This document shows positions 56,209 to 64,000 of a DNA stretch of 64,000 nt, piece after piece (positions within the stretch are counted from its first letter, which is position 1; each line of letters opens with the position of its first letter). The notes beneath the pieces were generated by a model. The model saw only the letters and a list, made by a program, of their open reading frames with translations, was not told the DNA's origin and searched no databases. Origin of the DNA: an uncultured Collinsella sp. (GTDB taxonomy: Bacteria; Actinomycetota; Coriobacteriia; Coriobacteriales; Coriobacteriaceae); contig CABSLA010000003.1 of assembly GCA_902478545.1 (NCBI GenBank), positions 1 to 64,000 of the forward strand, read 5' to 3'. The translations under genes and the position numbers were made by a program.

Positions 56209-57099
56209 CTACGCGTTAATGTCCTTGAATCCCTCGCCGAAGGTTTCCGTGACATCGGCGACCGTCACAATAGCACGCGGGTCGCGCTCGCGCACAATGG
56301 TCTTGAGCGTGTTGAGCTCGCGACGGCTCACGATTACCATGATCACCGGCTTCTCGGCGCCCGAGTACATGCCGGTCGCCATAAACTTGGTGCAGCCGCG
56401 ACCCAGGCCATACATGATGTCGGCCGCAATATCGGGAAATTTGTCCGAGATGATGAGTACCATACGGCGCCTGTTGCCGCCGTCGACCACGGCATCGATC
56501 ACGTAGCCGCTAATGACCATCGAAAGGCCCGCATACAGCGCGTTTTCGACCGAGAAGACCGGGGCCGACAGCGCGCACACGGCAACGTCGATCGCCATGA
56601 CGGTGGAGCCCACCGGTAGTGACGTATTGCGCGAGATAATCTGACCGATGGTGTCAGAGCCGCCAGTGTTGGCACCGGCGCGCAGCACCATGCCGTAGCC
56701 GATGCCCGTGATAATGCCGCCCCACATAGCGGGCAGCATCAGGTCGGCATGTGCCAGCGGCGCCACAAACGGAGCAAACAGGTCGGTGAAGAAGCCCAGC
56801 AGCACAAAGCCCGTCGCCGTCTGGACCACGTAGAACATGCCACCCTCGCGCATAACGACCAGCAGCAGCAAGGCATTCATCACGATGGTTTGAATACCGA
56901 CAGGCAGCGAGATGCCATGCGAGGCGCCGACCGCCTGGATAATCGTGGCGAGACCCGTAACGCCGCCGGCAGCAAGACCGTTGGGAATCAAAAATAGATC
57001 CGTCGCGATAGCGGCCAGAGCGCAGCCCAGCATAATCTTGGGCAGATCGTGAAAGAAGTTCAGAGAAAGAATGCGCTTGATGTCCAGACGATATGCCAT
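56209..57099 (-). CDS. YitT family membrane protein
   Basis: A 296-residue protein with five to six membrane helices (GGVTGLATI, GTGGSDTIGQI motifs) and a C-terminal soluble DUF2179 domain (KPVIMVIVSRRELNTLKTIV). The family is widespread, and its substrate is not established. GAGGGAGG precedes the ATG at 57099; eight upstream residues are dropped. Confidence 0.9.
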   Translation of the reverse strand: MAYRLDIKRILSLNFFHDLPKIMLGCALAAIATDLFLIPNGLAAGGVTGLATIIQAVGASHGISLPVGIQTIVMNALLLLVVMREGGMFYVVQTATGFVLLGFFTDLFAPFVAPLAHADLMLPAMWGGIITGIGYGMVLRAGANTGGSDTIGQIISRNTSLPVGSTVMAIDVAVCALSAPVFSVENALYAGLSMVISGYVIDAVVDGGNRRRMVLIISDKFPDIAADIMYGLGRGCTKFMATGMYSGAEKPVIMVIVSRRELNTLKTIVRERDPRAIVTVADVTETFGEGFKDINA

Positions 57100-57111
57100 G
57101 CTGCCTCCCTC

Positions 57112-57140
57112 AAAAAAGCGCACCCAAACGAGTGCGCTTT
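57112..57140 (-). terminator. Terminator of the secA-prfB operon
   Basis: A perfect 9-bp stem (AAAGCGCAC with its complement), then TTTTTTG on the minus strand. It lies 90 bases past the prfB stop and just ahead of the yitT-like gene. Confidence 0.85.
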
Positions 57141-57229
57141 GAACTTCTTGCTGTATTCGATTCTACCGATTCATCGAGCAAATACCACCCCTGCGAAGTG
57201 TTTGCATCGACCCGGAGCCAACCATGTGC

Positions 57230-58377
57230 CTAGGCGTCCGAGCCTTCCGCATCGGCGTTGCCAGTTGCCCAGCGATGGTAGCCGATCACAAACGGATCCA
57301 GATCGCCATCGTCGAGAACGGCCTCGACGTTGCTGGTCTCCACGCCCGTACGCAGGTCCTTGACCATCTGGTACGGGTAGAGCACGTAGCTGCGAATCTG
57401 GTTACCAAACCCGATCGTGGTCTTGAGTCCACGAATCTCGTCGAGCGCCTCGGCACGCTTCTCGAGCTCGATCTCGTACAGACGGGCCTTGAGAATCTGC
57501 ATGCACGCGGCCTTGTTTTGAATCTGGCTGCGTTCGTTTTGGCAAGTGACAACGATGCCGCTGGGAAAATGCGTCACGCGTACGGCGGAGTCGGTGGTGT
57601 TGACGCCCTGGCCGCCCGGGCCGCTCGCGTGATACACGTCCACGCGGATATCGTCGGGACTAATCTCGATGTCGATATCATTGGGCAGTACGGGAATAAC
57701 CTCGACGCCGGCAAACGTGGTCTGGCGGCGCTTCTTGTCGTCGGTGGGGCTAATGCGCACCAGACGGTGGACGCCGGCCTCGGCGCGCAACATGCCAAAC
57801 GCGTCCTTGCCCTCGACGGTAAAGGTCGCACGGTCGATGCCGATGACCTCAGCCGCGGGGCAGTCGTTAATGGTGACCTTCCAGCCGCGACGCTGGCAGT
57901 ACTTCATGTACATCTTAAAGAGCATGAAGGTCCAGTCCTGCGCCTCCAGGCCACCCTGTCCGGGCTTGATGGTCACAATCGCGTCGCCGTGATCGAACTC
58001 ACCGGTAAACCAGCTCGAAAGCTCAAGCTCATCGATGGCCCGAGCCAGGCGCTCAGCCGTGGCTGTAGCCTCCTCGCGAAGGGCGACGGCGTCGGGGTCA
58101 TCCCCCATCTCCTCGGCAAGCTCCAGCGCGGCGCGGGCATCGGAAAGCTCGCCGCGCGCGGTGTCCACGGCAGCGATATCTTCCTTGGTACGCGCGATCT
58201 CCTCCATGGTGGCACGGGCGGCGTCGGCGTCATCCCAAAAGCCAGGGGCAACACTTTTGGCCTCGAGCTCGGTCACGCGCGTGCGCTTTTCGTCCAAATG
58301 GAGATACGACTCGACCTCGCCGAGCCGGTCCGCGAACGCGTCCAGCTCGGCGGGCGTTACCTCTAAAGCCTCAGCCA

Positions 58378-58378
<1 letters not shown>
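57230..58378 (-). CDS. prfB: Peptide chain release factor 2, with SPT in place of SPF
   Basis: A 382-residue class I release factor. The peptidyl-tRNA hydrolysis motif is intact, in SGPGGQGVNTTDSAVR. The stop-codon recognition tripeptide, usually SPF in RF2, reads SPT (in VRISPTDDKKRR). There is no in-frame UGA near codon 26, so the programmed frameshift that controls many prfB genes is absent. The start overlaps the secA stop as TAATG, so translation is coupled. RF2 releases peptides at UAA and UGA. Confidence 0.93.
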
Positions 58379-61185
<2,807 letters not shown>

Positions 61186-61314
61186 GTGGTTTTCCTTTTT
61201 GGCCATCGCCCACGCCGTGCAGCTGCGGGCGAGTTAAACACAGATGATTGTACTTTAGCCAAACAAGGCGCGGCCTATACGGTCGACCTCGACCGCCACG
61301 TAATAACTACGACC

Positions 61315-61413
61315 AACCTGCCAAAAGGGGACTGGTTTATTTTGGCAGTTTTTATCTGGGCAAACGCCGCCTCTCTGCCATTTGGTGCAATGGGGGCAGG
61401 TTGGTTTGCACCA
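61315..61413. repeat. Family D copy 2 and half of family C, upstream of secA
   Basis: D: AACCTGCCAAAA (61315-61326) with TTTTGGCAGTTT (61340-61351). C: GGTGCAATGGGGGCAG ... TTTGCACCA at 61384-61413, only the left half of the 64-bp element. The gap 61186-61492 contains these, the rpmE terminator and the secA promoter region; there are no genes. Confidence 0.7.
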
Positions 61414-61414
61414 A

Positions 61415-61457
61415 TAAAAAGAAAAGGACCGCGCACCCAAACGGATGCACGGCCCTT
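61415..61457 (-). terminator. Terminator of rpmE
   Basis: An imperfect 15-bp stem, AAGGACCGCGCACCC with GGATGCACGGCCCTT, then TTTTCTTTTT on the minus strand. It is 36 bases past the rpmE stop. Confidence 0.85.
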
Positions 61458-61492
61458 ATGCCATGAATGCGAGTGATTCCGCGGCGAGCTAT

Positions 61493-61918
61493 TTACTCAG
61501 CAGCCTCGGTGGTCTCGGCCTCGGCAGCGGTCTCCTCGACGGGAGCCTCTGCGGGAGCCTCGGCGGCCTGCTTGGCAGCCTCCTCGGCAAACTTAGCGGC
61601 ACGCTTAGCCTTCTCGGCAGCCTTAGCCTCAGCGGCGGCCTTGCGAGCGGCCTCGGCCTCAGCAGCCTTGGCGGCCTTGGCAGCCTTGGCCTCCTCAGCC
61701 TTCTTGAGCTGGGCGGCAGCGGCGCCACCGAACTTGTCGGCGAAGCGCTGGACGCGTCCACCGGTGTCGACGAACTTCTGCTGGCCGGTGTAGAACGGAT
61801 GGCACTCGTTGCAAAGCTCGACCTTCATCTCAGACACGGTAGCGTGCGTCTTGAAGGTGTTGCCGCAGGAGCACGTCACCGTGCACTCGACATACTGGGG
61901 ATGGATACCCTGCTTCAT
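61493..61918 (-). CDS. rpmE: 50S ribosomal protein L31 with long Ala/Lys/Glu-rich tail
   Basis: A 141-residue protein. The first 70 residues are zinc-type L31 with four cysteines (TCSCGN; LCNECHPFYTG). After FADKFGGA comes about 70 residues of Ala, Lys and Glu (KAAEEAKAAKAAKAAE-like), likely helical and charged, about doubling the usual length. Such tails occur in some actinobacterial ribosomal proteins; function unknown. No gene lies between it and 62287. Confidence 0.93.
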   Translation of the reverse strand: MKQGIHPQYVECTVTCSCGNTFKTHATVSEMKVELCNECHPFYTGQQKFVDTGGRVQRFADKFGGAAAAQLKKAEEAKAAKAAKAAEAEAARKAAAEAKAAEKAKRAAKFAEEAAKQAAEAPAEAPVEETAAEAETTEAAE

Positions 61919-62235
61919 GGTAGGACTCCTTATTGGTCAGGCGCTGGTTACCGATCAGCGCATAAGGCGTCTTGGTTTCCGACCAAGACAACAAACTCGG
62001 CTATGGTACCACGGCGCCGCGCGTCCCACAAAAGGTTCACGGTCTTTTCGGAACGACACGAATCTGACCCATCGAAACACATCTCCACCGTTCCTTCAAC
62101 TGGGAAAATGCCGTCCCCGGGGCCTGAGAAGGGCCCCGGGGACGTTCGACTGACTGCGGGAACGGCTTTTCCGCTCAATGTGTTCGGCTGAAATCGGAAA
62201 TCAACCAAACTGAACCAGGTTCAGTTGACATGGTT
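61919..62235. other. Gap upstream of rpmE with a GC-rich palindrome
   Basis: Holds the rpmE promoter region and a perfect 13-bp inverted repeat, CGTCCCCGGGGCC (62112-62124) with its complement (62132-62144). On the minus strand it is followed by GCATTTTCCC, so it could be a second terminator for the genes to the right. No gene. Confidence 0.55.
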
Positions 62236-62270
62236 AAAAACGAGGGGCGACGCTTTTGCGTCACCCCTCG
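62236..62270 (-). terminator. Terminator of the small secreted protein gene
   Basis: A 13-bp stem (CGAGGGGCGACGC with its near complement), loop TTTT, then TTTTT on the minus strand, 17 bases past the stop. Confidence 0.88.
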
Positions 62271-62286
62271 TCCCGGCCGGGTTGCT

Positions 62287-62631
62287 TTAGTTGTACACAC
62301 GGTAGTTACACTTGAACTGGGTTATGTGTCCATAGCTGGAGCGGTACCAACCCGATGTATAGCTGATTACTTCTGGGCCTAGATATTCGTATCTCTTGTT
62401 GTAGCGAAGCTGACGGTAGGTCGTGTCGTACTCTGCTACGTAAAACGTGTCTCCAGAGAAGGCTTTGTACCGGTCTTTAACCGTCGAAGCCATGTACGCG
62501 GGTTCGACATCGCCTTTCTCCCCGTTGAGCGCATAGACGGGTGCCGCGATTCCGCATAAAGCCGTTGCCACGAGGATGGCGTAGACAGCCATGCGCGACG
62601 CATTGGACTTCAGCTGTTCAAATAGTTTCAT
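62287..62631 (-). CDS. Small secreted protein next to an ABC transporter
   Basis: A 114-residue precursor. Residues 1-35 form a Sec signal peptide (basic start, hydrophobic MAVYAILVATALCGIAA, VYA cleavage site). The mature part of about 78 residues is rich in Tyr, Arg and Gly (YTSGWYRSSYGH) with one cysteine. I do not recognise it. Being translated right after an ABC permease-ATPase gene suggests an exported peptide such as a bacteriocin; a distant resemblance to lactococcin 972-type peptides is possible but weak. GGAGG precedes the ATG at 62631, overlapping the end of the ABC gene. Confidence 0.7.
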   Translation of the reverse strand: MKLFEQLKSNASRMAVYAILVATALCGIAAPVYALNGEKGDVEPAYMASTVKDRYKAFSGDTFYVAEYDTTYRQLRYNKRYEYLGPEVISYTSGWYRSSYGHITQFKCNYRVYN

Positions 62632-62632
62632 G

Positions 62633-64000
62633 TCATTCACCTCCCTCGTATGTATCGAGGTATTCCTGCTTGAGCGTCTGCGAGGACGGCTTGATCTTTT
62701 CCACGAGCGCGCCGGCCTCGATGAAGTAGAACGAGTTGGTGAGGTCTGCCAGGTCGTCGAGTAGATGGCTTGAGATGAGCACGCTGCGTCCCCGCGCCAC
62801 CTCGCTGCGCATCGCGTCGCAGGAGGTTTTCCGTTTTCCCGGATCGAGGCCGTTCAGCGGTTCATCGAGGATGAGGTACGGGCAATCGGTCGCTATCGCC
62901 ATGGCAAGCTTTACCTGCTGCTTCATTCCTGTCGAGAGTTTACGGGTCGGCTTGTCGAGATATGGGGAGATTCCGAGGGAGTCGCAGAGCGAGTCGATGT
63001 CGGCGGCCGATTTCCACGCCTCCCTAACGAAAGAGAGGTGCTCGCGGGCCGATAGCGTGGGGTAGAGATCCGCGCCGCCCGAAGAGCTCAGGTAGACGAG
63101 TTCTGCGAATTCGGCTGATCGACGTTGGTAGATTCCGTCTGCCGCCAGGCTTCCCGAGCGGATGCGGGTGGGAAATTGGCCCGACAGCGCTTCAAGAAGG
63201 GTGGTTTTCCCCGAGCCGTTGGGAGCGACGAGCCCCGCCGCCGTTCCCGGGCCCAAGGAAAGCGATCCGATCGAAAGTATCGTCGTGCTCCCGTATCCCA
63301 CGCTCACGTCCAGGAGCTCAAGCCCATGGTGCTTTTTAGCGGGTCCAGCCTGTTTGGGCGAACGCGTCACAACGGCGCCGACCGCGAAAAGGACCGCGAC
63401 GTATACCAGGGCCACGGCAAGCATCGATGCGCCGCCCGAACCGGAGCCGATGAATTCCGTCGGGAAGCATCCCACGTAACCCGTTGCCTCGATAGGCGAG
63501 AACACGGCCAGCGGCAGGAGCTCGAGCGCGGCATTATGCCCCAGTGCCGAATCGGACAATAACGGGAATGCCGGGGCCGCGACAAGCAACGCGGAGGTAA
63601 GGGGGCCCGCGAAGACGCGCCTCGTTGCGGTCGATAGGACGACGGAACAAACGGATATCAAGGTTCCACCCGCGAGCAGCGCGAGAAGTATGGTCGTGAA
63701 GACGTTTCCCGCGGTCGTGGTAGTGAGCGCGCCGTTATGGAAGAAGGCGATCGGGTACCCGATCTGCCCGAAGCCGTTTAGAGCCAAGGCGTAAATGCCC
63801 CCGGGCGCAAGGCCGGCGAGGAGCATCGCGGTCCCCGCGCCAATTATCGAAAACACGGTTTGGATAAGGCGCCGGAATTTGGGCACGGGCGCCTTTGCCG
63901 CCAGGGTCCCGGGCCTTGTGGCGCCGAGCACGAGTATCGACGAGAGAAGGAAGGGGATGAAGGGAAGGAAGGACGGCGCCTGGGCAATGGCGTAGGGCAG
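62633..64000 (-). CDS. ABC permease-ATPase fusion, 5' end outside the window
   Basis: The frame stays open to base 64000, so the N-terminus is missing; at least 455 residues are visible. The N-terminal half has several hydrophobic segments. The C-terminal half is an ATPase with Walker A APNGSGKTT, signature LSTGMKQQ, Walker B LILDEP and switch SSHL. The order permease-then-ATPase in one chain is like the fusion at 3653, but the families differ: this ATPase is of the ABC-2 exporter type. It overlaps the small secreted protein's ribosome site, so the two are co-expressed, and export of that peptide or immunity to it is a fair guess. Confidence 0.82.
   Translation of the reverse strand: MPYAIAQAPSFLPFIPFLLSSILVLGATRPGTLAAKAPVPKFRRLIQTVFSIIGAGTAMLLAGLAPGGIYALALNGFGQIGYPIAFFHNGALTTTTAGNVFTTILLALLAGGTLISVCSVVLSTATRRVFAGPLTSALLVAAPAFPLLSDSALGHNAALELLPLAVFSPIEATGYVGCFPTEFIGSGSGGASMLAVALVYVAVLFAVGAVVTRSPKQAGPAKKHHGLELLDVSVGYGSTTILSIGSLSLGPGTAAGLVAPNGSGKTTLLEALSGQFPTRIRSGSLAADGIYQRRSAEFAELVYLSSSGGADLYPTLSAREHLSFVREAWKSAADIDSLCDSLGISPYLDKPTRKLSTGMKQQVKLAMAIATDCPYLILDEPLNGLDPGKRKTSCDAMRSEVARGRSVLISSHLLDDLADLTNSFYFIEAGALVEKIKPSSQTLKQEYLDTYEGGE

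Overview
The window looks like chromosome from a high-GC, anaerobic, host-associated actinobacterium. Its protein repertoire is most like Coriobacteriia, probably Collinsella or a close relative. This is inferred from gene flavour: a two-gene [FeFe] hydrogenase unit, PTS plus GH4 sugar use, an alanine-rich extension on L31, a copper operon headed by copA, and many short intergenic palindromes. It is not proven by any marker gene. Most genes lie on the minus strand in short operons with tight or overlapping junctions and good Shine-Dalgarno sites.

Layout. 0-3.5 kb: a YgiQ radical SAM protein, a CPBP protease and a lone RelB/DinJ-type antitoxin. 3.6-9.7 kb: one minus-strand operon carrying an NAD(P)H:acceptor flavoprotein, an [FeFe] hydrogenase, a Tat-type lipoprotein binding protein and a permease-ATPase fusion. 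9.9-14.6 kb: an alpha-glucoside PTS operon (EIIA, PRD antiterminator, EIICB, GH4 phospho-alpha-glucosidase). 14.9-18.5 kb: an EFR1 flavodoxin-ferredoxin and a DEAD-box helicase. 18.8-22.6 kb: copA-copZ-csoR with a CsoR-box promoter, then a zinc-ribbon membrane protein. 22.6-26.5 kb: an amidohydrolase, a PD-(D/E)XK-like protein and an unknown protein. 26.9-34.9 kb: gltBD and, divergently, an Nramp transporter. 35.2-45.1 kb: rubredoxin/flavin reductase, smpB, a TPR protein, tRNA-Gln/tRNA-Glu, an ArsC-like protein, a VanZ-like protein, a serine recombinase, rnr and ftsEX. 45.1-54.1 kb: an accessory block with helicase and phage-like fragments, a HigBA-type module joined to sce7725/sce7726 genes, and an ECF sigma/ABC transporter operon with different codon use. 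54.2-64 kb: split transketolase, a YitT protein, secA-prfB, rpmE, a small secreted protein and an ABC fusion cut by the window end.

The strongest unexplained signal is a family of 57-bp imperfect palindromes whose arms read TCTCAATCTGTAACA and its complement. Thirteen units occur in four arrays, every unit exactly 57 bp, with unit starts 80 or 81 bp apart. Two arrays bracket the PD-(D/E)XK-like gene and two bracket the Nramp gene. In arrays 1-3, arm mismatches become G.U pairs on the minus strand; in array 4 they become G.U pairs on the plus strand. That hints at selection on an RNA. Several other palindrome families (67-bp B, C, D, E), some nested in each other or supplying the copA stop codon, show that this genome carries an active small-repeat population.

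Other points of interest are the higB-higA/ImmA-sce7725 operon facing sce7726, a release factor 2 whose SPF motif reads SPT, and a likely antitermination leader ahead of the PTS operon. All coordinates, motifs and repeats were read by eye. No database search or folding program was run.
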